Positions 21,895 to 33,419 are shown, counted from the stretch's first letter. The stretch is DNA of 64,000 nt from Oscarella lobularis (GCF_947507565.1 NC_089175.1:5383733-5447732), one strand, 5' to 3'. Notes: generated by a model not told the origin, from the letters alone. Numbers and translations: made by a program.

Positions 21895-22687
21895 CAGAGA
21901 TTAAGTAGGAGAGGGATGTGTAACTCGCGCTATCACGTGACTTTTTCTGGTACACACGTCTGTTGTCGCGGCATCCCGGATGCAATTCGACTCGTGAAGC
22001 GCGTGGCTGTACGAGGATTCGTTTAGAGCGACGGTTTCGTGCCTAAAGTAGAGCAATATCTTCGCTAACAAAGTAGGTTTGGTTATCAGCCCAAGCGGTC
22101 TTTTCGTAACGCGTAATTAGGCGGCTTCGCCGCACGCGCGTCAATGTGCACCAAATTACTTGCACGGCTCACCTTGGATGTACATCCTAATGCAATCCAA
22201 GCGTGTTTTGATGTTAGGCGCATTGTTTAGAGCTGGTTTTAGTAGGATTGCAACAAAGATTTTGTAGCTTTGGATTGTGACGTACCCATTGACACGCCTA
22301 CTTATGCACCATCTATCTACAATCTTTGTTGCAATCCTACTAAAACCAGCTCTAAACAATGCGCCTAACATTAAAACACGCTTGGATTGCATTAGGATGT
22401 ACATCCAAGGTGAGCCGTGCAAGTAATTTGGTGCACATTGACGCGCGTGCGGCGAAGCCGCCTAATTACGCGTTACGAAAAGACCGCTTGGGCTGATAAC
22501 CAAACCTACTTTGTTAGCGAAGATATTGTTCTACTTTAGGCACGAAACCGTCGCTCTAAACGAATCCTCGTACAGCCACGCGCTTCACGAGTCGAATCGC
22601 ATCCGGGATGCCGCGACAACAGACGTGTGTACCAGAAAAAGTCACGTGATAGCGCGAGTTACACATCCCTCTCCTACTTAATCTCTG
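21895..22687. mobile_element. 793-bp near-perfect inverted repeat (foldback element)
   Basis: The left arm (21895-22267, starting cagagattaagtaggagagg) is the reverse complement of the right arm (22317-22687, ending cctctcctacttaatctctg), with few mismatches and a 49-bp centre. It encodes no protein. Size, symmetry and lack of coding capacity fit a foldback or large palindromic MITE; transcription across it would give a roughly 370-bp duplex RNA. I could not identify an obvious target-site duplication. A single direct copy elsewhere in the window is not seen. Confidence 0.85.
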
Positions 22688-23138
22688 CTTCTATACTACT
22701 AAGAGCGGCGGCCATCTTGGATGACGTCAGAACCTTTCGTTAAAATCGCAAAGGCTCATTCGCTACGCTTTCTACCGCACTCTCTTGCGGTGCAAACATC
22801 TCCGACGATCCGCGCGGAGATGACTGACCATCTCTTTTTTTCTCGGACTACGTCGGGCGCTCCCTTATGGGGTGCACAATCCCTGGTCCGTTTGTCTTCA
22901 TTATGACGTCATACGGCACCACTCACTCTGAATTGTGTGCCTTTAAAGGAGGGGCCAGTGGACACACGCTACGCCTTATTTTGCACCGCAATAACGTGCA
23001 AGTATCGCGTAGTAACGATTGAGCCATTCGCCAAAACCTCACAGGGTAGATGACGTATGCTAAATGTGAGGTTTTTGAAAAGGCAAGCTATGTAGGCTAA
23101 ATAAGAGAGATCAGGGCCTCATCTTTGACTCTTAGAGT
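22688..23138. other. Intergenic, no gene seen
   Basis: Separates the inverted repeat from the minisatellite. Contains tgacgtcag-type words but no supported exon. Confidence 0.5.
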
Positions 23139-23695
23139 CTGTGATCACAGGGGTATCTGTGATCACAGGGGTATCTGTGATCACAGGGGCATCTGTGATC
23201 ACAGGGGTACCTGTTTTATCACAGGGTAACTGTGATCACTGTGATCACCGGGTAACTGTAATCACGAGGTAGTTATCACAGGGCATCTGTGATCACAGGG
23301 TAACTGTGATCACAAGGAAATTGCGATCACAGAAAAATTGTGATCACAGGGTAGATTGTGATCACAGGAAAATTGTGATCACAGGGAAATTGTGATCACA
23401 GGGAAATTATGATCACAGGGAAATTATGATCACAGGGAAATTGTGATGAAAGGGAAATTGTGATCACAGGGAAGTTGTGATCACAGTGTAACTTCGATCA
23501 CAGGGTAACTATAATACCAGCGTATCTGTGATCACAGGGTAACTGTGATTACAAGGTAACTGGAATAACAAGGTATCTGTGATCACAGGGTAACTGTGAT
23601 CACAGTGTAACTGTAATCACTGGTTATATGTGATCACAGGGTATCTTTTATCAAAGAGTATCTGTGATCACAGGGCATCTGTGATTACAAGGGTA
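23139..23695. repeat. Minisatellite of TGTGATCACAGGGTAACT-type units
   Basis: About 30 diverged tandem units of 17-18 bp, each centred on the 10-bp palindrome TGTGATCACA and alternating with gggtatc, gggtaac or gggaaat fillers. The palindrome is better conserved than the fillers. No coding potential. Confidence 0.9.
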
Positions 23696-24028
23696 GGTAT
23701 TTGTTATAGATAATATGGGACCGCCAATACGCACACTACACTGCGGTGGCTATTTCCCCGTGCGAAGCACGGGCACCTTAACTAGTCCGGCCCTAAGATC
23801 ACGTTTAAGAGAGCCTCCCTCGCCGTTATACGGGCTCGCAAACTGCGTTTGCCACCCCGTACAACTGCGGTGGTCGGCTCAATAGCATAAAAATTCGTTT
23901 GAGCACCAAATTCTCTTATACGGGCAGATCGCATAACCGGGCAGCTCTCGGTCCCGACCCGCCAGGATAAGAGACGTTTGCGTGTGGAGAAGATACGTGA
24001 CTACTATTCCAAGAGGACTTGGACGTGG

Positions 24029-24102
24029 GACGTCGTGCGTGATCAAACGATGCCTCGGTGCTCGCCTAAGGCCTATTATGAAAGGCAAAGCCAAACCATG
24101 CA
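24029..24102 (+). pseudogene. 3' end fragment of a Kir channel gene
   Basis: Encodes only the last residues (MPRCSPKAYYERQSQT) of the Kir protein at 39659. The shared sequence continues about 150 bp into the 3' flank up to the peroxidase copy, so the fragment belongs to the same duplicated Kir-peroxidase unit seen at 34.6 and 45.8 kb. Everything upstream of its 5' breakpoint is unrelated sequence. Confidence 0.8.
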
Positions 24103-24305
24103 TAAACTAAGGTATTTTATACGTGATAGGGGTCCCGACGTTAAGTTAATTAACGGATAAATATTCGGACGATTGAACTTTTAAAGTCGGTTTTTACTGC
24201 TGAAGTTTTGCGACAAAGAAGACAGCGGTTCTATTTTGATATGAGAGTTCCAAACGAAAAAGATCTATGATACTAAGACACTGAAGAGAGACGGCACTGA
24301 CATTC

Positions 24306-25785
24306 TTATCCGCAATTGCCGCACGTCTTGCGGCATTTGTTCACGCTCATGTCCGCGTTTTTCATTGCGCTGCAGTTCGGTTCCCAGCGTTCGCACACGT
24401 CCTTGGGATACTCATCAACGCACTCTGAGAGAAGAAAACGAGTGATAGGTAAAATAATCGATTTATCTTACCCTTCCACGGCGTCAAATCCAAGCCGTGT
24501 TCAGCGAGAATATCCTCGCAGCGTTTGCGCTCGATTTTGCCCGTTTTCTTTTCCATAAAATCAAACGCCTTCGCCTGAATCTTCATCGTACCCGGATTGT
24601 CGGCGACGCCGCACACGATCGCCGCCATCGTCGTCGCATCGATCGCCGTCACTTGTTCGCGCGTGAAGCCGAAGTCGGGATTTTTATAGAAAAATCGATC
24701 GCCGTCGCGAGAGTGCAAAAACTGCTTGGCGATGATGTAAGCAAACGTCGGACCGACTTCGCTCGCTTTCATGTGAGTCTCGGACACGCCGCCGACGTAT
24801 AAGTCCACCCGTTCGATATCGTCATAAATCGCGAGAAGTCGATTGAGAACTGCGGCCCTTATTAGGGGATCCGGCACCGTGACGTTTTTCTCCTCGAAAT
24901 GTTTGAGAGCGATATCCCGCATGATGACGTAACTTGCGAGTCCGTGATCGCGTCCGCGTTGGATCGTCAAATCGTTAGCGGGCGCGACAAATTCGTCTTT
25001 CAAGTTTCTCGGTTGAAAGAGATAATTCGTCAATTCGCCGGTTGTGAAGCGATCGACTTCGTACGCACTTTGCCCGAGAAGACCTCGCATGTAATTATCG
25101 AAGGAGCCGTCCTGTCTCAAATAGTAATGATCGACCTGTTTGAAATCGAACCGATAGCGATGCTCATCGATGAGATTATAGTCCGGATCGCGCAGTTGAA
25201 CGCGAGTGGCCATTTGACTGTGACCCATGCGAAAAGCGGCCGTCGCAAACTCGATAAATATCGACGGACTGACGCAATCGTCGTAGCCCGTGTAAGCCGG
25301 AAGACTCGCATCAACGACGTCCTTTCCCAGGAGCGTCGCAATGTACTCGTCGTAGACGACGTGCTGCAATAGCGCGGCGACGATCAACCGCGCTTCGCGA
25401 TACGCGCGCTCCTCGCTCCAGTGCGCGTTCATATCGCTTTCAAACTCGCGACGACGCGATTGTGCTCGCGCAGCCAGAGCGTGTGAACGGTAGCGAGCGT
25501 CGTCGACTGCGTCGCGCGCCCGTCGCCGGCGTGATAGCATAGCGGAATGCGACCCTGACACTTGGCGTTCACCTTCCCGCTGAAACCGGCGTCGAACGGC
25601 AATAAATCCTCACCGTGTTTCCCGTGGAAAGTCACCAGTTCGGCGAGGAGATCAGCGCCGTTCGTCTGACGTAGACTCGCCGCCGTATCAATCTTCGATC
25701 CGCACACGGCCGAACCGTCAATGAAACCGGTATTATCATTGAACTGTTGTCGAGGCTGCGTCTTGTTCGCTTCCTTCGAGGTCAG
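24306..25785 (-). pseudogene. Truncated, frameshifted haem peroxidase-ShKT copy 1
   Basis: Collinear with the intact copies at 35839 and 47115 but lacks about the first 230 codons. Homology stops abruptly near 25785, where an unrelated TPR fragment begins. A 2-bp insertion near 25431 (cgttcatatcgc versus cgttcatcgc) breaks the frame between LKA and NAHWSEERAY. Two small in-frame deletions remove AK before TIQRGRDHG and residues before FTREQV. The ShKT exon is still recognisable at the 3' end. It cannot encode a full enzyme. Confidence 0.85.
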
Positions 25786-25839
25786 CCTTGCAACAGATTG
25801 ATATACACGAATAATTAATTAATTAATTTTATTTTGTAG

Positions 25840-26630
25840 CCCTTCTTTGAGTTCTTTCGCACGGACACTGTCTTCTCGAGGCGAAACGATACGCGGAGTC
25901 CGCTAAGACTCTGAAAGAGTGCTTAGGGTGCTTTGACGTCGGATCACGGGAGCGCGCTTCTCTCGCTGCAGCAGCTACCTGTGCGATTGCTTTACAGAGG
26001 AGTGAAAACGACTATTTTCACTAATAGGCCTGACGATGTTGGGAGAAGCTTTGCGTGGGGAGAAATCGATCGTCGAGTGCATGCACTGCAGGTGAGAATG
26101 ACGAAGCGATTCAATGTTACGAGGAGTCAATTGCACCTTATCGCCAGCTCTATCCCGAAGGGCATTCCGACATATGATTCATGGTAAAATCGGCGTCATA
26201 TAACCTTATGTATGTGCATCGTTTATCATTTTTTTTTCTGAAGCTTGTACGGCTCTCAGCTCCGCACGCATCCAGGCAAGAAAAATAAACGAGGCGCTCG
26301 ATTTGGCAAAAATAGCCTGGGCTTCATCGGAACTTCTATTCGAGGGAGACGAGAATCAAATCGCCAGTATCTGCTAGCAGTCATAGTCACGCCTCAGTTG
26401 ACTTAACTTTCCTTAGTTCTTGCAGTGTATGTCAAATGTTTGGGTCTCCAAGGAAAGTGTGCAGAAGCGGAGCAGCTGCTTGCAGTAGGTCGAGCAGAAT
26501 GCAGCCATCTACCTCGTGGCCATCATAGTCACGACCTACGTGAGTTACTTACAAGCTATGCAGAGTATCCTAGTCTGATTTTTTAGTACTGAGAGCCGAG
26601 TCTGCACTTAGAGAGAGCACCGCACCTGCG
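25840..26630 (+). pseudogene. TPR-repeat gene fragment
   Basis: Successive exons with plausible splice sites encode tetratricopeptide-like helices: KRYAESAKTLKECLGCF, ENDEAIQCYEESIAPYRQLY, ARKINEALDLAKIAWA, and GKCAEAEQLLAVGRAE. The frame between exons is not continuous as I read it. The 5' side is cut at the junction with the truncated peroxidase, and no start or proper end is visible. The parent protein is unknown. It may be a decayed NLR- or kinesin-light-chain-like TPR gene; that is speculation. Nothing else is seen to 26899. Confidence 0.45.
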
Positions 26631-26899
26631 CGGTAAGAAAGACGGAAGTACAGTAGGCAAACACACAGATAAACGTGCATGCAACAACTATATAGCTATG
26701 TTCAGACGACATTAGATCGAATCTTATACCCACCACGGCGGTTCCACGCTCTCTTGTCCACTCCTTACGAATCGTTGTAAAAGTTCACACAAAAGAAGCA
26801 AATCATAAAGGAATTAATAGTTCACACGAAAAAGACACAGCACCGAAGGAGATTACAACAAAAGTTCATTTCAAAAGAAGATACGAAAATACCGAAAGT

Positions 26900-29849
26900 T
26901 TAGGGATGATAGGTGTCCGAGAGAACGACTTTGTGACGACGATCATCACCTTCTCCTTCAAATTCTCCCTTCACCAATCTCTTCATCGCTGAATAGCCGT
27001 TCTCCATGATTTCCTCCATTTGCCTTATTAGAACTACTAAGCATTCTGCACTCGTAGGCCTCTCTCTCATTTTTTCTTCATCGGAAATCATTCTGAAGCA
27101 AATCCTATGAAGATGACGATTACTTATTTGACTCAGCTGCCTATTCCTCTCTTCCGGAATAGCGTCCACCCCCGTGAATATTTCAATTAGAGACACGCCC
27201 AGACTGTAGACGTCGCTAGGTAACGAACTGCGTGCGGACGTAGGCGGCATTCGCTCGGGAGCAAGATATTGGGGACTGAGTGGCCCGGCGGATTTGGAGC
27301 TCTCCACCAAATGCGCGGCTCCCAGATCAGCAACTTTCACTTTCATATCCCTTGTCACCAAGACATTGGTGGGACGAATGTCTGCGTGAACGTAGGGACG
27401 AGGATGGAGCTCGTGAAGATAAGCAATAGCTGAGGTCATTTGTACGACAATACAGAGCTGCTCATAGTGTGAGAGATAGCATGGGGATGAGTGAGCTGCA
27501 TCAATGACTTCGCTCACTGATCCCTCGAGCAATTCGGAGACGATTTGGAATGCAATTCCATCTTCCATCACGGCACCGCATACACGGATAATGTTGGGAT
27601 GATGGAGTCGACTTGCTGTTAAAACTTCTCTTCGGAATGTCGGGATCGTTCTTCGTGTCGTTATGAGAGCGTGAAATCTCTTTACAGCAACTGGCATGCC
27701 GTGCCAATGACCAATAATCACGTCTAAAGAAATACTAATAATATATCGAATTGACTAAGGACATTTCTTTTTTTACCCGCATATGCTCCTGAACCAAGTT
27801 TTTCATTCGTAAGGCGAACTTGGGATGCACTAATGCTGAGCACGTTCATAAATTGATCAATGTTCTTTTGGGCTTCAGTGAGGCTCCTCCTATGAGAGAA
27901 TTTTTTTCAAAGAAATATCACAAATCGAGGTTTACGTTTGAGCTTCAAATGCGTGAGCCACATCTTCCTTTTCTCTCTCCAAATCACGACATCGGGTTCT
28001 AAAGAAAAATTTTATCTAAAAAAGTAATCAATAGTTGTTGTCCTACCTTAAAACGTCATTGTCTCTCTGAAGAGAATTGCAGCGTGTCAGTAACCCAGAT
28101 CTAAAACAGATATTTTCTTAATTTATCTGTTTTTAATTTCCTGCCTTTGCTCTATGAGACGCATTTTCTCTTCTTCTAAAGATTGGTTTCTTGCCTGCAA
28201 CTGCGTTCTACAAGAGAAATGGTCACGTAACAATAGTATTATTGACTGAATTTTGCCTTTGTTCTACAAGACGAGTTCTTTCTTCTTCCGAAGACTGATA
28301 TTGTGCTTCTATAATTGTTCTGCAACAAGAATTCTCACGCGAATTTAATCAAATTGATTCATTTAACTTGCTTTTGCATTCTCTCTTCCTCAAATTGTCT
28401 TCTTTGTTCTTCTATGACTTGATGAGAGTGGGTTCTACATATTTAAAGATGTCACGTGACGGAATTGTTATTTCCTCTTTCATAAACCTTCCATCTCGAA
28501 GTTTCGCCATATCCATTCTAAAGATAATCTCATAATTATGTTTAGAAACAAAAATAAAGAAGCCCTCGCCTCATTTCTTCCAATTCTCTTTCATATTCTC
28601 GAGTGATACGTGATTCATTGTTAGGTGATAGTATCTGAGTTTCAATCTGCATGTATGACTCGTTTGACGGACCTAGAAAAAGAAATTAAATATTATATTA
28701 CCATCATTCTTCATTACCGAGAGTAAATTCGTTCAGAATTTCTTTCAATTCTCTTTCTTGGTCTAGTCCTCCTGTGACAATGATCCGAAGAGATCCACCT
28801 TGATTCTCTACGCAATGGAGAGTGTGACAATCAATAGATGCTACTTCCCGGTTTAGGTGAAACTAATAAAATTTATCACAATTTGATATCATTGGCTCTG
28901 ATTTAATACCGCGTAAGATTTTCTTTTGTCAAAGTCAAGAATGTAGGCTTGGTTTAAAAAAATGCTGAAGTTGTACCCGCCAATGAGAAGAAAGCAATTT
29001 CTTTCTTTGAATCTTTGTTTTGATAATCGAAACATTCTGTGATTTTGTCGAGCAGATGGCTTTGGAAGGAAATCGATGCAAATCCATTTCTATTACAATT
29101 CATTATTTAGTAATAGCCAATCACAATTAGGATTTACCTTTTCTCTCAAATCAATCACAAATGCATCGTCTAATGAGTTAAACCAATCATCCCCTCCATG
29201 GAGCAATCCTCGATGTTGATCAATCGTTTCCGTGGCAGCATTCTGACGTGGTTGTGGTCTTTTTCCACTTAACTCGACATCCAACCAATATCCTAGTCAT
29301 CATTATTTCAATTATTTCAAATTCGTGTAATTTACCTTTTTCTCTTCCCTTCTCAAATACAAATTCATAAATCTCATTATTCACTGCCCCATTGCATTGT
29401 GCTCCTGATTGGAGACAATCTCGAGCCACGTTGGTGAATCCCCCAAACATGATCATTCTTCCACCAATGGCCCACAAACAGCAGGATCGGCGTTGCCGAG
29501 GTTTCTTTCCACGGATGGGCGTGGCTGCTTGGATCCATTTCATTTTCTTCGAATCCAAACCAAACACCTCTCCCAGATAACCCCCGACTTCCGTCAATCC
29601 CCCGTAGGAATACATGATCCCATTGATGACGACGCATTGTGCTCCCTCGCAAGGTGGAGGAATACTCTTTCCTTGGGCGTGACGACGGATCCATTTCTTC
29701 TCTTTTTGGACGTTGCATGTCCAGATTTCGTTCCGCGGGAAATAATAATAAGGAGGTTTTCCCTTTCTTCCACCGAAGAGATGCAATTCATCGCCGATTA
29801 TTGCACTTTCGTGATGAGATCGAGGCTCGGGTGATGCTGATTCGGCCAT
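26900..29849 (-). CDS. Kelch - coiled-coil - TKL-like protein kinase
   Basis: From the ATG at 29849, exon 1 (to 29336) encodes kelch repeats (DELHLFGGRKGKPP, INGIMYSYGGLTEVGG, GGRMIMFGGFTN). Further blades follow in exons at 29292-29138 and about 29090-28910 (CFLLIGGYNFS). Then come many small exons of Glu/Gln/Arg-rich coiled coil (RTRLVEQRTQLQARNQSLEE and similar), several joined by GC-AG introns. The last exons hold a kinase domain: glycine loop LGSGAYADVIIG split by an intron, VAVKRF lysine, catalytic loop HADIRPTN, VADLG in place of DFG, and YLAPE. HRD is altered to HAD but the catalytic Asp is kept. Overall it looks like a RIP/TKL-type kinase with a kelch sensor. The start is uncertain; an upstream exon is possible. 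Confidence 0.75.
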
Positions 29850-30572
29850 TTCGTCGTTGAGCAACTTCGAATGAGCCTAGATGAAAGAAAATTTTTGCGG
29901 TCGCGGAACGTCCGAAAAGGAAAATGTAGTCGTCGTTTCTAAAACAGAAAATTATTCATTACTGTTTTCTTATCCGAAATGAGGAACGGCGAGAAACGGG
30001 CTGATCGGTCTCAAAAGATTTTGAAGGCCCGTATAAGGATAGACGGCGACAACAGAAGTCGGCGTCCGTCGGCGTCCGTCGGCGTAGGAAGAACGCCAGC
30101 GTGTTTTTCTCACGTAGGAAATGGATCTTGATGACGTTCGCGACGACGAGACGCCGGACGGCTATATCTTCCTCAAGTGTGATGTCGTCCCAAGGCATGC
30201 CGCTCGATGTCGTAGCCGATGCCGCTTTTCCTGAGACCGTCGCGTCGGGAAAGGACTATAGAGTAGTACCCTGAAAGCGTTGAACGAGCGCTCGTTGATT
30301 CGGCAAACCGATCTATACCCTATGACGTGGAAAGTATATTAGCGATTCTCCAAATCGCTTCACATTCTCGTCCACGACTTTCGGAAATGGGGAAGATTTT
30401 AATAAATATATTAATTAATGAAAGCATTGTAATCAGCAAGAAGTCCCATATTTGAGTGAAAGGTATGTTTATCATAAGCGGCGCCGCTATCGTACAGAGC
30501 ATACTATGAAGTATAAAAATTTACAAAAAAAAACCTAGAAAAAACCTGAACTCTACCAAATTATTTGGAGAT
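29850..30572. other. Intergenic, no gene seen
   Basis: Contains the likely promoter and 5' leader of the kelch-kinase gene and a short direct repeat (gtcggcgtcc, three times near 30060). No other exon is supported. Confidence 0.5.
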
Positions 30573-30814
30573 CTAATTTGATACAACTTTGAAAACTTCA
30601 CCCACTGTTTCTTTTTTGTTCTCTTCCAAAAGAGCTTTGCACAAACATTCAACGGTAGCTGAATCATGTTTACTTTCTTTCCAATGGAGTAGCATTTGGA
30701 ACGATCTTTCCCTTGCAGCCCGTTTCTCATTAGTTTCTATCATCTGAATATTCTTCTCATCTACACCAAGCTTTCTTGCAACGTGTGTCCAATTCCTCAC
30801 AATACGATCAGCTG
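30573..30814 (-). CDS. Death-domain exon (partial gene)
   Basis: Behind an acceptor-like catgtag, about 80 residues form a Death domain: ADRIVRNWTHVARKLGV, then IQMIETNEKRAARERSFQML, LHWKESKHDSATVECL, and LLEENKKETVGEVFKV before a stop. The Trp-x-x-x-Ala-x-x-LG core and the six-helix pattern are clear. It would be the last exon of an adaptor or receptor. Upstream on this strand I find only the R1 repeat and the LRR relic, so either the 5' exons are lost or the domain is stranded. Death domains assemble apoptotic and NF-kB signalling complexes. Confidence 0.65.
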
Positions 30815-31039
30815 CTACATGTCTTTGATTCCCGAGTCTCAGTTCGCTCCGCTTTATGGCGTTCAGTCGGCAGGTGCAGGGGGCGTCCCAGTGCACTTTG
30901 CTCGCTGCGCGCTGCATGTGCGGATCCTCACGAAGATCCTCGCAGACGGGTGTACACGTGCATGGTATCCACTGTATATAATATACAAGAGTTGTTGGGC
31001 TCAAAGGTTCAAACTGGCAGGCTTTATCTAAAGAGCGAA

Positions 31040-31310
31040 TCAAATGACACTCTCTTATTACGGGAAGGTCGAGTCTGGGTTCCATGCAGAAGTGATCGTG
31101 TTTGGGGGAGGCTTACACATTCACAGACTCCCCTTTAGAGGTTACGGTCCTTTCACGATAGGGCTTGATTTATTTGATTCACTCAATGTTACTCTGACAT
31201 TGAAGAATGGAATGGAAGAATGTGTCACGGAAGAATATGTTTCAGTGCTGGAGAACATTCTGGCCGCTAAAGTTACTATTGATGACGCTTCCCCTCTCCT
31301 GAACCTCGAA
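31040..31310 (+). pseudogene. LRR-protein gene relic, copy B, 5' part
   Basis: Homologous to 6780-7010. This copy keeps a longer frame (EVIVFGGGLHIHRLPFRGYG, VTLTLKNGMEECVTEEYVS) and ends before the leucine-rich repeats, which lie about 2 kb further on, beyond the actinoporin copy. It looks as if the relic was split by insertion of the duplicated segment. Confidence 0.45.
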
Positions 31311-31629
31311 CTGATCTTTCGATACATAACGATTTCGTCACCGCTGAAAGCAACTCTTCCTCATCATAGAAGAGAACGTGGGCAGCCAAGAGAGCAGAAG
31401 GAATGAGATTAGTAGTTGGTAGTGACGATTTCTTTGATTCTATAAACGAAGAACTGTTATACGTGAGTCGAATTGACAAATGCTGCATGGTGTAGACAAC
31501 CCGATTCAATTACCCTTGCATCAGAGAAGAGAAAAACACTCAAAATTGATAATACTTTGGATAAGCCATTTCCTTCGACTGCATAGGAAATTACAAAGGA
31601 AAAGACAGAGCTAACAGATTAACTCTCCC

Positions 31630-31850
31630 AGAGAAAGGCCGTGACTGGCTCACCCGTTTATCTTGTTATCCGCAGAAATTTATTTATCGTGGAGAACTGC
31701 TTTTAGCGTTGACGACTTGTTCGTTTCTCGTGATGATACAGATAGCGTCCGTGAAATTGATGTTGACATTTTTGTAGGCTTCTACTCTAGAGAGCGAATT
31801 GCTGTTGCTCTGTAAAGTTTCAATAATGGAGCGTTTATGCCATATGATAA
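31630..31850. repeat. Dispersed repeat R2, copy b
   Basis: Counterpart of 9190-9400, with scattered substitutions and small indels. Confidence 0.6.
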
Positions 31851-32095
31851 AGTTTTGAGAGGCAAAGAAAACTGGCAGCATGACTGATGTCAACAATCTG
31901 GAGAAGTTTCCTCAATTGGAAATTACTGTCGCTCATCACGTGCCCATTGACCACGTTCACGTCTGCAATTTACGTAATGTATTTATTATGTAAGTATTAT
32001 GAGCACTGTCCTGTAGATAGTACTTACTATGTTTGCTAAAAAGAGTATGTTGACAGCCATTAGAGCACAGCATGTACCAACGTAAGGACTTAACC

Positions 32096-32988
32096 ATTCT
32101 CCTAAAGCAAAAAAGAAATTACAAATCCGTTCACCGTGCGTACCCATCAATTCTCGCGCATTTCCAGAACGTTTTTTAGTCTTGTTAGTAAGTTACAAGA
32201 TTAAGTTGACAACTAATAGACACAACACATTGTACAAGACGCTAACGTCCAACAGTCTTGAAACAGTTTGACAGTTCGGAAAACGTAGATAACAGCACAA
32301 CACATAATCGAAACACTACAGGTCAGAAATGGGTTCATGGCAACTACCTGTTTTTTTCTCTTTGCATGTTACGGTCTATCACCTTTGTACTCAATCGCAA
32401 TAGTCAACGAGCAATCAGATACGGTGCTTTGATTGCCAGTTACCATGAACTGACGATTATCCCCCAGAAGAATAGTAGCTGGGTGGCCAGTAGCTATGAA
32501 CGACGACAATCGAAGTTGGTCGTACCTTTGCTTTGTAGCCTGCACGTGACCTTTCACTACGTTCACGTTCCACCAATTGTCTCCTTTGAAAGCGACTTTG
32601 AAAGCGACGTCCAATGTATACTTTTCGTTGGCAATGAAAAACTTGTAGCTTATCAGATAGGCAACCCCATAAAGCCCATAGTTTTTTTCCCCTCCGAAAG
32701 CGATTCCCTTGTTCGGCATAATAGTCGTGGTACTTGGATTTCCATCAATGAACGCAGACCTTCCCCCGCCCCAATGACGACCGAAAAATTCAAAAGTAAA
32801 TGGCGTTTTATTCAGCAGAGCAACTGCTATTTTTAATCCGCCACTCAAGCGGTCCAAGATTGCTAGCTGTTTGCATTGTATTTCACTTTCAGGAGAGTCC
32901 GCCGGGAAGGGCTCCTCCGTGGGCCCTAAAGACGACTCTGAGTTTCCCATATCAACCTGCAAAACAGAAAAATGCCTCTAGCGGGCTG
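32096..32988. repeat. Segmental duplication carrying the actinoporin-like gene
   Basis: Matches 17985-18875 at very high identity, including about 270 bp of 3' flank, the whole reading frame, and the putative splice acceptor. Homology ends sharply after gcgggctg at both loci. Confidence 0.85.
32369..32950 (-). CDS. Actinoporin-like protein, copy B
   Basis: Same length as copy A and differing at only a handful of residues (for example FEFFG for FEYFG, NVNVVKG for NVSVVKG). The acceptor-like tctgttttgcag is kept in front of GTTGATATG. Read through that acceptor, an ATG gives MQVDMGNSE; the MGNSESS start is the one shared by both copies. Preservation of the frame in both copies suggests that both are functional or very recently duplicated. 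Membrane pore formation is a family property and is not shown here. Confidence 0.75.
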   Translation of the reverse strand: MGNSESSLGPTEEPFPADSPESEIQCKQLAILDRLSGGLKIAVALLNKTPFTFEFFGRHWGGGRSAFIDGNPSTTTIMPNKGIAFGGEKNYGLYGVAYLISYKFFIANEKYTLDVAFKVAFKGDNWWNVNVVKGHVQATKQRYDQLRLSSFIATGHPATILLGDNRQFMVTGNQSTVSDCSLTIAIEYKGDRP

Positions 32989-33419
32989 ACCTGAAGCAGA
33001 AATAACTATAAGATATGTAGGTTTTCTTTCACGTTGCTTAGATTTCAGCTACATACGTACATATATGGAGCGTGGACGCGTCGTGCACCGACTCGATGCG
33101 TTATGCATGCACCGACCCGGAAACGACGCCGTTGAGCCGCAGAAAGCTTCGATCAAATGGTAGCTGAGACATGAGGCGATCGACTCACCTTTGTGCAGTT
33201 GGAAAGCCAAATAGGAGAAGGAGGTGGTCCCGAGCAGACTTCCCGAACGAACTCAGCGAAGGGTGTCGCTTAGCGCACTAGGTTTATGCCAGAGGACTCG
33301 CCCCTGGGACTCGCCGTTCTCGCCTTACAATGCCTCTCGTGGGCCCTCTCGAGGACGGGTGGCTGCAGGCAGCTTACCCAGTCGGCCTTCACTTGTTCGC
33401 CAAAGTCCTGCTTCTCGTG
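32989..33419. other. Intergenic, no gene seen
   Basis: No supported exon. It separates the actinoporin copy from the second part of the LRR relic. Confidence 0.4.

Noticed and set aside
22156-22422. 88-aa frame inside the inverted repeat.
   Set aside because: It spans the centre of the palindrome and repeats its own complement; no protein signal.
23139-23695. CRISPR-like array of short palindromic repeats.
   Set aside because: Units are contiguous and degenerate with no unique spacers, and the DNA is eukaryotic; it is a minisatellite.
24497-25372. Long open frames antisense to the peroxidase copies (also 36030-36929 and 47247-48209).
   Set aside because: They are codon-bias shadows of the GC-rich peroxidase strand, without domains or starts.
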